64,000 nucleotides of DNA from Blastomonas sp. SL216. GTDB taxonomy: Bacteria > Pseudomonadota > Alphaproteobacteria > Sphingomonadales > Sphingomonadaceae. The stretch spans positions 3,021,001-3,085,000 of the forward strand of contig CP113055.1 in NCBI GenBank assembly GCA_026625625.1. The letters are read 5' to 3'. Under the pieces are notes generated by a model, which worked only from the letters and a program-made list of their open reading frames with translations, was not told where the DNA came from and searched no databases. The translations under genes were made by a program, and so were the position numbers. This document shows, one piece after another, positions 45,507 to 54,576 of this stretch (positions within the stretch are counted from its first letter, which is position 1; each line of letters opens with the position of its first letter).

Positions 45507-46289
45507 TCACTGCGCGGTCCAGCCGCCGTCGACCGGGATCGCGGTGCCGGTGATCTGGGCTGCGGCCTCGCTCGAGAGGAACGCGGCGAGTTCGCCCATC
45601 TGTTCGGGGGTGGCGAACTGCTTGCTGGGCTGCTTTTCGATCAGCAGCTTTTCGGTTGCAGCTTCCACGCTGATGCCCTGGTCGGCAGCCATGGCTTCGA
45701 TCTGCTTCTGCACCAGCGGGGTGTGGACCCAGCCGGGGCAGATGGTGTTCGAAGTGATGCCGGTGCCGGCGTTTTCCAGCGCGACCACCTTGGAGAGACC
45801 GACGACGCCGTGCTTGGCGGCGACATAGGCGGCCTTGTGCTTGCTGGCGATCAGGCCGTGCACCGATCCGATATTGATGATGCGGCCAAAGCCCTTCTTC
45901 TTCATGTGCGGCAGCGCGGCCTGGATGGCGAAGAAGATACCCGACAGGTTGATTGCGATCACCGCGTGCCACTTGGCTTCGGGGAAATCCTCGACCGCGT
46001 CGGTGTGCTGGATGCCGGCATTGTTGACCAGGATATCGACCGAGCCCAGCTTTTCGACGCACAGTTCGACCATCGCGCGGACATCATCCGGCTTGGACAT
46101 GTCGGCGTTGCTGTACACGACCTCGACGCCGTATTTGGCGGCGAGCCCGGCGCGCTCCTTTTCGATCTCGTCGGCATCGCCGAAGCCGGTGATGACCAGA
46201 TTGGCCCCCTTGGACGCCAGCACGTTGGCGATGCCCAGACCAATTCCGCTGGTCGAGCCGGTGACGATGGCGTTCAAACCCTTGAGCAT
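45507..46289 (-). CDS. bdhA: 3-Hydroxybutyrate dehydrogenase
   Basis: Short-chain dehydrogenase interconverting 3-hydroxybutyrate and acetoacetate with NAD. The 260 residues contain TGSTSGIG (10-17), NNAG, INIGSVHG with the catalytic Ser, and YVAAKHGVVGLSK with Tyr-Lys. The GWVHTPLVQKQIEAMAADQG loop and the LLIEKQPSKQF segment are specific for BdhA. It is divergent from the patatin gene, followed on that strand by two acetoacetate decarboxylases, so the cluster handles ketone bodies or PHB breakdown products. Confidence 0.93.
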   Translation of the reverse strand: MLKGLNAIVTGSTSGIGLGIANVLASKGANLVITGFGDADEIEKERAGLAAKYGVEVVYSNADMSKPDDVRAMVELCVEKLGSVDILVNNAGIQHTDAVEDFPEAKWHAVIAINLSGIFFAIQAALPHMKKKGFGRIINIGSVHGLIASKHKAAYVAAKHGVVGLSKVVALENAGTGITSNTICPGWVHTPLVQKQIEAMAADQGISVEAATEKLLIEKQPSKQFATPEQMGELAAFLSSEAAAQITGTAIPVDGGWTAQ

Positions 46290-46440
46290 GTGATTTCCCC
46301 TTCAGAGCAGTTGCAAGACGCGGCCCGGAGGAATGTTCGCAGTTGCAGCGAATCACTCTTGCCGACTCGTCTAACGTGAGTTACCCCTAGGTTCCAACGG
46401 AAAAAGACGGGTTTCGCGACAGTTTCTGGGGGGACAAGCG

Positions 46441-47529
46441 ATGGCCAAGTCAGGTCCGTCGTCGGCAGCCTATGCTGCGGATGCGAAACCGAAAAATACC
46501 CAATATGTTGCAGCCGCGAACAGCAAGCCGGTCAACCTGGCGTTGCAGGGCGGTGGTGCGCATGGGGCCTTTGCCTGGGGGGTGCTCGACAAGCTGCTCG
46601 AGGACGGGCGGCTCAAGTTCGATGCGGTAAGCGCCACCAGCGCGGGCGCGATGAACGCCACCGTGCTGGGCTATGGCCTGACCATCGGCGGCGCGGATGG
46701 TGCCCGCGAAGAGCTCGAGAAATTCTGGAAGAAAATCAGCGACGAAGGTGCCAAGGGGCCGCTCCAGCCATCGTGGATCGACAAGGCGATGGGCAACCAC
46801 AGCCTCGATTTCAGCCCGGCCTTCATGTTCATGGACATATTGTCGCGCGTGATGTCGCCCTATGAACTGAACCCGTTCAACTTCAATCCGCTGCGCCAGG
46901 TGCTCGAAAGCAGCGTCGATTTCGGCGTGCTGCGCGAAGGGTGCCCGATCAAGCTGTTCCTGTCGGCCACCAATGTCCGCACCGGCAAGGTGCGCATGTT
47001 CGAAAATCACGAGATCGGCCCCGATCAGGTCCTGGCATCGGGCTGCCTGCCCTTCATGTTCCAGACGATCGAGATCGATGGCGAGGCCTATTGGGACGGC
47101 GGCTATATGGGCAATCCGGCCATTTTCCCGCTGATCTACGGCAGCCAGACCAATGATGTGGTGATCGTCCACATCAATCCGCTCAACCGCAGCGAAATCC
47201 CCAAAACGGCCAAGGACATCCTCAACCGCATCAACGAGATCAGCTTCAACTCGAGCCTGATGCGCGAGATGCGCGCCATCGCCTTTGTCACGCATCTCAT
47301 CGACGACGGTCAGCTCAACGACGACAAGCATCGGCGGATGCTGATCCACTCGATCCAGGACGAGGAGTTCATGGAGAGCCTGGGCGTCACCAGCAAGCTG
47401 AACCCCGACTGGTCTTTCATGAAGAAGCTGCGCGATGTCGGGCGGCAGAGCGCCACCCAGTGGCTCGACAGCCATTTCGATGATGTCGGCACCCGCTCAT
47501 CGGCCGATATCAAGGCCTCCTTCCTCTGA
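46441..47529 (+). CDS. Patatin-like phospholipase
   Basis: A 362-residue serine lipid hydrolase. GGGAHG at 37-42 forms the oxyanion hole, ATSAGA at 65-70 holds Ser67, and WDGGYMGNP later supplies the dyad Asp. It lies divergent from bdhA. In Legionella the corresponding BdhA and PatD act together, and this pairing recurs in PHB-related clusters. It lacks an obvious signal peptide, so it is probably cytosolic or granule-associated. Confidence 0.9.
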   Translation: MAKSGPSSAAYAADAKPKNTQYVAAANSKPVNLALQGGGAHGAFAWGVLDKLLEDGRLKFDAVSATSAGAMNATVLGYGLTIGGADGAREELEKFWKKISDEGAKGPLQPSWIDKAMGNHSLDFSPAFMFMDILSRVMSPYELNPFNFNPLRQVLESSVDFGVLREGCPIKLFLSATNVRTGKVRMFENHEIGPDQVLASGCLPFMFQTIEIDGEAYWDGGYMGNPAIFPLIYGSQTNDVVIVHINPLNRSEIPKTAKDILNRINEISFNSSLMREMRAIAFVTHLIDDGQLNDDKHRRMLIHSIQDEEFMESLGVTSKLNPDWSFMKKLRDVGRQSATQWLDSHFDDVGTRSSADIKASFL

Positions 47530-47585
47530 ATTCCTGCCCTTTTGTGTTTCCGTAATGTCCACCATGACAGGGGGTTTACCGAACA

Positions 47586-48341
47586 ATGACGCCTGAAGAG
47601 ATTCTCAAGCTGCCATCCATGCCGGCAGCCGCGCCCAGCTATCCGCTGGGTCCGTACCGCTTCATCAACCGCGAATTCATGATCGTCACCTATGAGACCG
47701 ATCCGGTCGCGCTGCGCGCTGCGGTGCCCGAGCCGCTGGTGCCGAACGAAGACAATCTCGTGCTCTACGAGTGGATCAAGATGCCCGACAGTTCGGGCTT
47801 CGGAGACTATACCGAAAGCGGCATCGTCATCCCCTGCACCTTCAATGGCGAGCCGATCAACTATACTGCGCAAATGTATCTCGACGACCAGCCGCCGATC
47901 GACGGTGGTCGCGAGATCTGGGGTTTCCCCAAGAAATACGCGCTGCCCAAGCTGGTGGTCGCATCGGACACGCTGACCGGCACCTTGAGCTATGCCGGGC
48001 AGACGGTGGCGATGGGCACCATGGCCTATAAGTGGCAGGAAGCACCGGGCGGCTGCGAGGCGCAGGCCAAATCGATGACCAAGACCTCGTGCAACCTCAA
48101 GATCATCCCCGATGTCGATGGCAGCCCCAAGATCTGCCAGCTCGTCGCCTATAATCTTGAGGATATCACGGTGAAGGGATGCTGGGTCAGCCCGGCGCGG
48201 CTGCAGCTGATCCCGCATGTCAACGCGCCGGTCGCGGACCTGCCGATCCTGCGTATCGTCGGCGGCAAGCATTTCGTCAGCGACCTCACCCTGCCGCACG
48301 GCCGGGTACTGTTTGACTATATCAAAGACGCCGCGGGCTGA
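47586..48341 (+). CDS. adc: Acetoacetate decarboxylase, first paralogue
   Basis: A 251-residue member of the acetoacetate decarboxylase family, converting acetoacetate to acetone and CO2 through a Schiff-base lysine. GREIWGFPKKYALPKL holds the Lys-Lys active site, with conserved ALRAAVPEPLVPNED before it. It lies 56 bases behind the patatin gene and 13 before the second copy. Confidence 0.9.
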   Translation: MTPEEILKLPSMPAAAPSYPLGPYRFINREFMIVTYETDPVALRAAVPEPLVPNEDNLVLYEWIKMPDSSGFGDYTESGIVIPCTFNGEPINYTAQMYLDDQPPIDGGREIWGFPKKYALPKLVVASDTLTGTLSYAGQTVAMGTMAYKWQEAPGGCEAQAKSMTKTSCNLKIIPDVDGSPKICQLVAYNLEDITVKGCWVSPARLQLIPHVNAPVADLPILRIVGGKHFVSDLTLPHGRVLFDYIKDAAG

Positions 48342-48354
48342 GGAGGCAAAGACC

Positions 48355-49092
48355 ATGAACAAGCAGGATGTGCTGAAGCTCAGCTCCATGCCGTTGCAGA
48401 GCCCGACTTACCCTGTGGGCCCGTACAAGTTCTTCGAACGCCAGTACATGATCATCAATTACCGGACCGATCCGGCGAAGATCCGCGCGATGCTGCCCGA
48501 ACCGCTGCAGCCCGATGGCGATATGGTCTCGGTCCAGTGGCTCGACCTGCCCGATGGCGAGGGCTTTGGCGCCTATTCGGCCGTGGCGCAGGCAATCCCC
48601 TGCAGCTTCAACGGCGAGAAGTGCACTTTTCTGACGCAAATGTATGTCGACAATTGCCCGCCGCTCGCCGGAGGCCGCGAGATCTGGGGCTATCCGATGA
48701 AATACGGCATTGCCAAGCTCAAGACCGTGGGCGACACGCTGACCGGCGAACTGACCTATTCGGGCCAGACCGTCGCCAATGGCACGATGGTCTACAAGCA
48801 TAGCGGACCGACCGACCCAGCCGAGATCGAGGCGTTGCTCAAGCGCACGCAGGTGACGCTGAAGCTGATCCCCGATATCGATGGCACGCCCGCGATCGCG
48901 CAGCTGGTCGGCATCAATTTCGCCGATATCGTGGTCAAGGGCGCGTGGACCGGCCGGGCGCGGGTGGAGCTGATCGATTCGGTCAACTGCCCGCTCGCCG
49001 ACCTTCCGGTGCTCGACCATGTCGGCGGCCTGCACCTGGTCACCGACATGACGCTGCCTTATGGCCGCGTGCTGCACGATTATCTGGCCTGA
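48355..49092 (+). CDS. adc: Acetoacetate decarboxylase, second paralogue
   Basis: A 245-residue paralogue of the preceding enzyme, sharing the opening LKLSSMP, GPYKFFERQYMIINYRTDP and GREIWGYPMKYGIAKL. Here the first Lys of the active-site pair is replaced (PMK for PKK). Since the second Lys is the Schiff-base residue it may still be active, but with a shifted pKa or substrate. ATG 48355 follows gaggaggcaaag. A tandem duplication within the operon is likely. Confidence 0.9.
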   Translation: MNKQDVLKLSSMPLQSPTYPVGPYKFFERQYMIINYRTDPAKIRAMLPEPLQPDGDMVSVQWLDLPDGEGFGAYSAVAQAIPCSFNGEKCTFLTQMYVDNCPPLAGGREIWGYPMKYGIAKLKTVGDTLTGELTYSGQTVANGTMVYKHSGPTDPAEIEALLKRTQVTLKLIPDIDGTPAIAQLVGINFADIVVKGAWTGRARVELIDSVNCPLADLPVLDHVGGLHLVTDMTLPYGRVLHDYLA

Positions 49093-49158
49093 ACCCGGCC
49101 CTTATTCAAAGTCACTCCTGACCCCGGCGGGCCTGACGGCTCTGCCGGGGTTTTGGTG

Positions 49159-49506
49159 TCAAAGCAGATCCGCGACCAGCTCCTTGGGGCGGCACAGCTT
49201 CACGCCCCTGGGGCTGACCACGATCGGGCGGTTGAGCAGGATCGGGTGCGCCACCATCGCATCGATGATCGCATCGTCGCTGACGTCCGCAGCATCCAGT
49301 CCCAGATCCTGCACCAGCGGCTCCTTGGCGCGGAGCAGCCCGCGCGCGCCTTCACCGGCGCGCGCGACCAGGTCTTCAAGCGTGTCGCGCGTCGGCGGGG
49401 TCTTCAGATATTCGATGATCGCGGGCTCGTGCCCGGCCTCGCGGATTGCGGCGAGCACATTGCGCGAGGTGCCGCATTTCGGGTTGTGATAGATCGTGAT
49501 CTGCAT
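49159..49506 (-). CDS. arsC: Arsenate reductase, ArsC glutaredoxin type
   Basis: A 115-residue thioredoxin-fold protein of the ArsC/Spx family. IYHNPKCGTSRN gives the catalytic Cys11. The C-terminal NRPIVVSPRGVKLCRPKELV matches the arsenate-binding Arg region. It has no other ars genes around it, so a general thiol reductase role is possible. Confidence 0.88.
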   Translation of the reverse strand: MQITIYHNPKCGTSRNVLAAIREAGHEPAIIEYLKTPPTRDTLEDLVARAGEGARGLLRAKEPLVQDLGLDAADVSDDAIIDAMVAHPILLNRPIVVSPRGVKLCRPKELVADLL

Positions 49507-49534
49507 CGGGGTCTCTTTTCCGACTTGAATGAAA

Positions 49535-50038
49535 TCAGGGTTCGCCGTCCCAGTAATCCAGGCTTTCGCCGCTGCGCTGGATCACCTCGAAGGGCTGGGC
49601 GCGCGACAGGCCGGCCTCGGCCATGAACTTGCCCGAATCGGGATATTCATAGATTTCCGGGTCGTCCTGAGTGCTGATCGCCAGGTATTTCAGCGGCGCG
49701 TCGGATGTGTTGATGATCTGGCGGGGGTAATCCGGACCTGGCGGCACCGTGATGACATCGCCCGCACTGATCGGCACACGCTCGCCTGCGACCCGCAGCG
49801 TTCCGCTGCCTTCCAGGATCACGAACATCTCTTCCTGCGCATGGTGCAGATGATAGGGACAGGCGATCTTGCCCGGCGCAACGATCAGCACTGCCGCGCC
49901 GAGCTTGGTCGCTGGCGTGCCTTCGGTCAGCCGGGCATGGTGAAAGTCGACGCTCGCGGTGCGGGTGCGATGTTCAAGCGCAATGGTATCGAAATTTCGA
50001 ACCAGCCGCGCCTTCAGCATCTCGGACCGGTCGCTCAT
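49535..50038 (-). CDS. Cupin-domain protein
   Basis: A 167-residue single-cupin protein. PYHLHHAQEEMFVILEGSGT carries cupin motif 1 (H-x-H-x3-E), and RVPISAGDVITVPPG follows. The end has the second metal His replaced, with the motif ALKYLAISTQDDPEIYEYPD. The substrate is unknown. It lies 28 bases ahead of arsC on the same strand. Confidence 0.85.
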   Translation of the reverse strand: MSDRSEMLKARLVRNFDTIALEHRTRTASVDFHHARLTEGTPATKLGAAVLIVAPGKIACPYHLHHAQEEMFVILEGSGTLRVAGERVPISAGDVITVPPGPDYPRQIINTSDAPLKYLAISTQDDPEIYEYPDSGKFMAEAGLSRAQPFEVIQRSGESLDYWDGEP

Positions 50039-50065
50039 CCCGCTGCCCCTTCCGTTTGCGAAACC

Positions 50066-50608
50066 TCAGAACGGAACGTCGTCGTTCAGATCGTCGTCAA
50101 AGCCGCCGCCGCCCCAGCCGCTCGACGAGCCGCCATCGTTGAAGCCGCGCGCGCCGCCGCCTGCGCCGCCGCCCGAAGAACCGCCGCCGCTGCGCCCGCC
50201 GCCAAAGTCGCCGCCGCCGCCGCCCATGCCGCCGCCGCCACCGGCACCGCGACCCTGGGCGCTGTCGAGCATGGTCAGCACCGCGCCGGGGCCCTGCAGC
50301 ACCACTTCGGTGGTGTAGCGGTCATTGCCCTGCTGGTCCTGCCATTTGCGGGTGCGCAGCTGGCCTTCGACATAGATCTTGCTGCCCTTGCGCAGGAAGC
50401 GCTCGGCCACGCCTGCCAGGCCGTCGCCGAACACCGCGACGGTGTGCCAGTCGGTGCGCTCCTGCTTTTCGCCGCTATTGCGGTCCTTCCAGGTCTCGGT
50501 GGTGGCGAGGCGCAGATTGGCGACCTTGCCGCCATTCTGGAAGCTGCGGACTTCGGGGTCGGCCCCCAGATTGCCGATCAGGATGACCTTGTTGACGCTG
50601 CCCGACAT
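50066..50608 (-). CDS. ssb: Single-stranded DNA-binding protein
   Basis: A 180-residue SSB with the OB fold ([58 protein letters not shown]). A long Gly/Ser-rich linker follows (about 115-165), and the C-terminal tip [10 protein letters not shown] binds partner proteins. The linker includes many GGG runs and some Arg/Phe. Single-gene unit. Confidence 0.96.
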   Translation of the reverse strand: MSGSVNKVILIGNLGADPEVRSFQNGGKVANLRLATTETWKDRNSGEKQERTDWHTVAVFGDGLAGVAERFLRKGSKIYVEGQLRTRKWQDQQGNDRYTTEVVLQGPGAVLTMLDSAQGRGAGGGGGMGGGGGDFGGGRSGGGSSGGGAGGGARGFNDGGSSSGWGGGGFDDDLNDDVPF

Positions 50609-50678
50609 ATGCTTTCCTCAGGATTATGATGCTGTGATGGATGGTGCCCGGCACTATGCCGATGGCACGATGCGGCGT

Positions 50679-52535
50679 CTATAGCCCCAAAGCGGTCGCG
50701 GTCCAGAAGGTAATCCCGGCAGCGACCCAGGCCAGGCCGAACAGATAGCCCAGCATGAATATCGGCCATTTCCAGCCATTGGTTTCGCGCCGCGTGACCG
50801 CGATCGTCGATATGCACTGCGGCGCGAACACGAACCAGGCGAGGAAGGCGAGCGCGGTCGGCAGCGACCAGCGCCCGGCGAGCCGCTCGCCCAAGGCCTG
50901 AGCCTGTTCGTCCTCGTCGGTGGCGTCGATCGCATAGGTGGTCGCGAGCGCCGAGACCGCGACCTCGCGTGCGGCCATGGCCGGGATCAGCGCCAGCGCG
51001 ATGTCGCGCGAAAAGCCGATCGGCGCGACCACCGGTTCCAGCACGCTCGCGATCCGCCCGGCGGCCGAATATTCGGACTGGCTCATGCTGCTGCCGGCGG
51101 GCACCTGCGGATAGCTCAGCAACAGCCACAGGCCGATGGTGACGGCAAAGATGATCGTGCCCGCGCGGCGCAGGAACAGCCAGGCGCGCTGCCACAGGCC
51201 CAGCGCCAGATCGGCGATGCGCGGCATCTGATATTTGGGCATTTCCATCAGGAAGCCGCTCGCACCGCCCTTGGCGACAGTGGAGCGCAGCACCAGGGCG
51301 ACGACCATCGCGCCGATGATGCCGAAGACATAGAGGCCGAACAGCACCAGCCCCTGCAGCCCGATGGCGGGGCCGACGGTGATCTTGGGGATGAACGCGG
51401 CGATGATCACGGTATAGACCGGCAGCCGCGCCGAACAGGTCATCAGCGGCGCGATCAGGATCGTGGTCAGCCGGTCCTTCTCGTCCGAAATGCTGCGCGT
51501 CGCCATGATACCGGGGATCGCGCAGGCAAAGCTGGAGAGCAGCGGGATGAACGAACGGCCCGACAGGCCGACACTGGCCATCAGCCGGTCCATGATGAAC
51601 GCGGCGCGCGCCATATAGCCGGTCGCCTCCATCATCAGGATGAAGAAGAACAGGATGACGATCTGCGGCAGGAAGACGACGACAGCTCCCACGCCTTTAA
51701 CGATGCCCTCAACAACAAGCGAGCGCAGGAAGCCCGCGGGAATGCTCTGCATTGCAAGACTGGCTACAGCCTCTTGGCCCGCCTCCAGCGCGTCGGCAAA
51801 GGGCGAGGCCCAGCTGAACACCGCCTGGAAGATGACGAACAGCAGCCCGAACAGGATCACCGGCCCGGCAAAGGGGTGAAGCAGCACCGCATCCGCGCGG
51901 TCGGTCCAGCGGCGGCTCTGCGTCTGGCTGACGATCGCGGCATTGGCGATATGCTCGGCGCGCCTGCGGCGGGCGCGCATGTCGGGCTCGCCCAGCGGCG
52001 CGTGGGGGACCTGTTTCGTCAGGATGACGCTGTCGAGTGCAGCGGCCAGCTCGGTCAGGCCGCGCCTGCGCACCGCGACGGTGGGGATGACCGGCACGCC
52101 GAGATCTGCCGCCAGCCGCGCCGCGTCGAGCGTCAGCCCGTCGCGTTCGGCCAGGTCCACCATGTTGAGCGCGATGACGGTCGGCAGGCCCAGCTGCAGC
52201 AGCTCCAGCGCGAAGACCAGATGCTGGTCGAGATTCGCCGAATCGAGCACGATCACCAGCGCATCGGGCTGGCGCTCGCCGGTCTGGCGGCCCATCACCA
52301 CGTCGCGGGTCACGGCTTCGTCGGGGCTGGTGGGATCGAGGCTGTAGCTGCCGGGAAGGTCGATCAGCTCGCCCGGGCGGCCATCGGCAAAGGCAAAGCG
52401 GCCCGATTTGCGCTCGACCGTCACGCCGGGATAGTTTGCGATCTTCTGCCGCGCGCCGGTCAGCGCGTTGAACAGCGCGCTCTTGCCGGCATTGGGGTTG
52501 CCGACCAGCGCGATCAGCGGCTGGTGCCGGGTCAT
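50679..52535 (-). CDS. feoB: Ferrous iron transport protein B
   Basis: A 618-residue inner-membrane Fe2+ transporter. The G domain at the N-terminus has GNPNAGKS (12-19) and LIDLPGSYSL with the G2/G3 equivalents, plus the NMVDLAERDG G4 motif. The membrane part follows with two Gate regions. It is of the shorter alphaproteobacterial class. The start overlaps the feoA stop as ATGA, so the two are coupled. Confidence 0.95.
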   Translation of the reverse strand: MTRHQPLIALVGNPNAGKSALFNALTGARQKIANYPGVTVERKSGRFAFADGRPGELIDLPGSYSLDPTSPDEAVTRDVVMGRQTGERQPDALVIVLDSANLDQHLVFALELLQLGLPTVIALNMVDLAERDGLTLDAARLAADLGVPVIPTVAVRRRGLTELAAALDSVILTKQVPHAPLGEPDMRARRRRAEHIANAAIVSQTQSRRWTDRADAVLLHPFAGPVILFGLLFVIFQAVFSWASPFADALEAGQEAVASLAMQSIPAGFLRSLVVEGIVKGVGAVVVFLPQIVILFFFILMMEATGYMARAAFIMDRLMASVGLSGRSFIPLLSSFACAIPGIMATRSISDEKDRLTTILIAPLMTCSARLPVYTVIIAAFIPKITVGPAIGLQGLVLFGLYVFGIIGAMVVALVLRSTVAKGGASGFLMEMPKYQMPRIADLALGLWQRAWLFLRRAGTIIFAVTIGLWLLLSYPQVPAGSSMSQSEYSAAGRIASVLEPVVAPIGFSRDIALALIPAMAAREVAVSALATTYAIDATDEDEQAQALGERLAGRWSLPTALAFLAWFVFAPQCISTIAVTRRETNGWKWPIFMLGYLFGLAWVAAGITFWTATALGL

Positions 52536-52783
52536 GCTGCGGCTCCCGGTTCGCGCAGGGTGATCGCGCGGGCGTGGACGCGGCGGATTGCCACCGTCAT
52601 CCGGCCGATGCTGAGCGCGATCGGATCGCGCCCGAAAAAGATGCCGCGATGCCGGATCGAGACCATCGCGCCTTCGTCCACGCCCAGCGCGCGCAGGCGC
52701 TTGCCCTCGTCTGGGGGCAGGACGCTCCAGTCGATCGCGGCAATCTCCGCGCGCTGGCCGGTGGGAAGCTGGTCAAGAAGCAT
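52532..52783 (-). CDS. feoA: Ferrous iron transport protein A
   Basis: An 83-residue SH3-fold partner of FeoB. LDQLPTGQRAEIAAI and RLRALGVDEGAMVSI are characteristic, and it ends with VHARAITLREPGAAA. I chose the ATG at 52783; longer frames upstream have no FeoA-like sequence. No feoC was found. Confidence 0.88.
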   Translation of the reverse strand: MLLDQLPTGQRAEIAAIDWSVLPPDEGKRLRALGVDEGAMVSIRHRGIFFGRDPIALSIGRMTVAIRRVHARAITLREPGAAA

Positions 52784-52898
52784 GGTGGTTTTGCGAACCG
52801 CTATCAATATCCGCCCGCGCGCGCCAGCGAATTCTTGGGGTCTGGCGGCATGATCAGCCACCCTTGGCGACACCCGGCCGCTGGGCTAGGCCTGTGCC

Positions 52899-54494
52899 AT
52901 GGGCAACAGCAGCATAGCGCCGGACGCGATCATCATCGGCGGGGGGCATAACGGGCTGGTTTGCGCGTTCTACCTGGCGCGCGCGGGGCTGAAGGTGCGG
53001 ATCGTCGAGGCCCGGCATGTCGTGGGTGGCGCGGCGGTCACACAGGAGTTCCACCCCGGTTTCCGCAACTCGGTGGCCAGCTATACCGTCAGCCTGCTGC
53101 AGCCGCGGGTGATTGCGGACATGGGGCTGGAACGGCGCGGATACCGCGTCATCGAACGGCCGGTCTCGAATTTCCTGCCGCTGCCGCACAGCGACCATCT
53201 GATTCTGGGCGGCGGGCTTGAGCGGACTCAGGCCGAATTCGCGCGCTTCTCGAAGCGCGATGCCGAGGCGCTGCCGGGCTATTACGCGATGCTCGACCGG
53301 GTCGCCGATGTGCTGCGCGATCTGGCGCTGCGGTCGCCGCCCAATATCGGCGGCGGCGTGCCCGGGCTGGTCGAGGCTCTGACCACCGGTCGGCTGCTGT
53401 CGCGGCTGCCGCGCGAAGTGCAGCGCGACATGCTGGAGCTGTTCACCAGATCGGCGCGCGAGTTCCTCGGCCAATGGTTCGAAAGCGCCCCCGTCCAGGC
53501 CGCGTTCGGGTTCGATGCGGTGGTCGGCAATTATGCCAGCCCCGATACGCCGGGCTCTGCCTATGTGCTGCTGCACCATGTGTTTGGGCAAGTGAATGGC
53601 AACAAGGGCAGCTGGGGTCATGTCGTCGGCGGCATGGGCAGCATCACCCGGATGATGGCGGAGGCCTGTTCCGAACAGGGCGTGGAGATCACCCTCAATG
53701 CACCGGTCGAACAGGTGCTGGTCGAGGGAGGGCGCGCCACGGGCGTGCGCCTCGCCAGCGGCGAAGAGCTTCGTGCAGCGCGAATCATCGCCAATGTGGG
53801 GCCAGCATTGCTCTACGGGCGGCTGGTGCCCGACGCGGCGCTGCCGGAGGATTTTGCGCGCCGGATGCGCGGCTATGCGACCGGATCGGGCAGCTTCCGG
53901 ATGAATGTCGCGCTCGATCGCCTGCCGAATTTCGCCAGCCTGCCCGGAGACGGCGAGCATCTGCGCGCGGGCATCGTCATCGCGCCCAGCCTCGATTACA
54001 TGGACCGCGCGTTCACCGACGCGAAGCTGCATGGCTGGTCACGCGCACCGATTGTCGAGATGCTGATTCCCTCGATCGTCGATGACAGCCTGGCACCTGC
54101 AGGGGCCCATGTCGCCAGCCTGTTCTGCCAGCAGTTCGACCCGGCGCTCGAATGGACGCCGGAACAGGAAGCGGCGGCAGCGGACACGATCATCGACACG
54201 GTCGAGGCGCATGCACCGGGCTTTCGCGCCTCGATCCTCGGGCGGCAGGTGCTCAGCCCCAAGGGGCTGGAGCGCACCTTCGGGCTGGTCGGCGGCGATA
54301 TCTTCCACGGACGGATGAGCCTCGACCAGCTCTGGGCGGCGCGGCCGGTGCTGGGCCATGCCGATTATCGCGGGCCGCTGAAGGGCCTGTACATGTGCGG
54401 GTCGGGCACGCATCCGGGCGGCGGGGTCACCGGCGCACCGGGGCACAATGCAGCCAGGGCCATATTGTCCGACCGGCGCTGGCGGCGCGGCTGA
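52899..54494 (+). CDS. FAD-dependent oxidoreductase, PYROXD2/phytoene desaturase-like
   Basis: A 531-residue flavoprotein. GGGHNGLVCAFYLARAGLKV is the dinucleotide-binding fold and EARHVVGGAAVT the second glycine motif. GGGVTGAPGHNAARAIL near the C-terminus is the third signature of the NAD(P)/FAD amine-oxidase-like group. It has no carotenoid-synthesis neighbours and resembles the PYROXD2 group, so a carotene desaturase role is unlikely. It is divergent from feoA. Confidence 0.85.
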   Translation: MGNSSIAPDAIIIGGGHNGLVCAFYLARAGLKVRIVEARHVVGGAAVTQEFHPGFRNSVASYTVSLLQPRVIADMGLERRGYRVIERPVSNFLPLPHSDHLILGGGLERTQAEFARFSKRDAEALPGYYAMLDRVADVLRDLALRSPPNIGGGVPGLVEALTTGRLLSRLPREVQRDMLELFTRSAREFLGQWFESAPVQAAFGFDAVVGNYASPDTPGSAYVLLHHVFGQVNGNKGSWGHVVGGMGSITRMMAEACSEQGVEITLNAPVEQVLVEGGRATGVRLASGEELRAARIIANVGPALLYGRLVPDAALPEDFARRMRGYATGSGSFRMNVALDRLPNFASLPGDGEHLRAGIVIAPSLDYMDRAFTDAKLHGWSRAPIVEMLIPSIVDDSLAPAGAHVASLFCQQFDPALEWTPEQEAAAADTIIDTVEAHAPGFRASILGRQVLSPKGLERTFGLVGGDIFHGRMSLDQLWAARPVLGHADYRGPLKGLYMCGSGTHPGGGVTGAPGHNAARAILSDRRWRRG

Positions 54495-54514
54495 CGAGGA
54501 CGCCCGGCTGCAAC

Positions 54515-54551
54515 GAAAAACCCCCGCGAGGCTGAGCCTGGCGGGGGTCTT
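54515..54551 (-). terminator. Terminator between the oxidoreductase and tig
   Basis: Stem acccccgc/gcgggggt around a 14-base loop, with an A-run to its left, which becomes a T-run on the minus strand. It lies 26 bases after the tig stop. Confidence 0.85.
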
Positions 54552-54576
54552 GATCGTTTCAGCGAAGATCCGAAGA

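Noticed and set aside
52899-54494. Carotenoid phytoene desaturase (crtI)
   Set aside because: The fold agrees, but there are no crt neighbours and the sequence resembles the PYROXD2-type group more.
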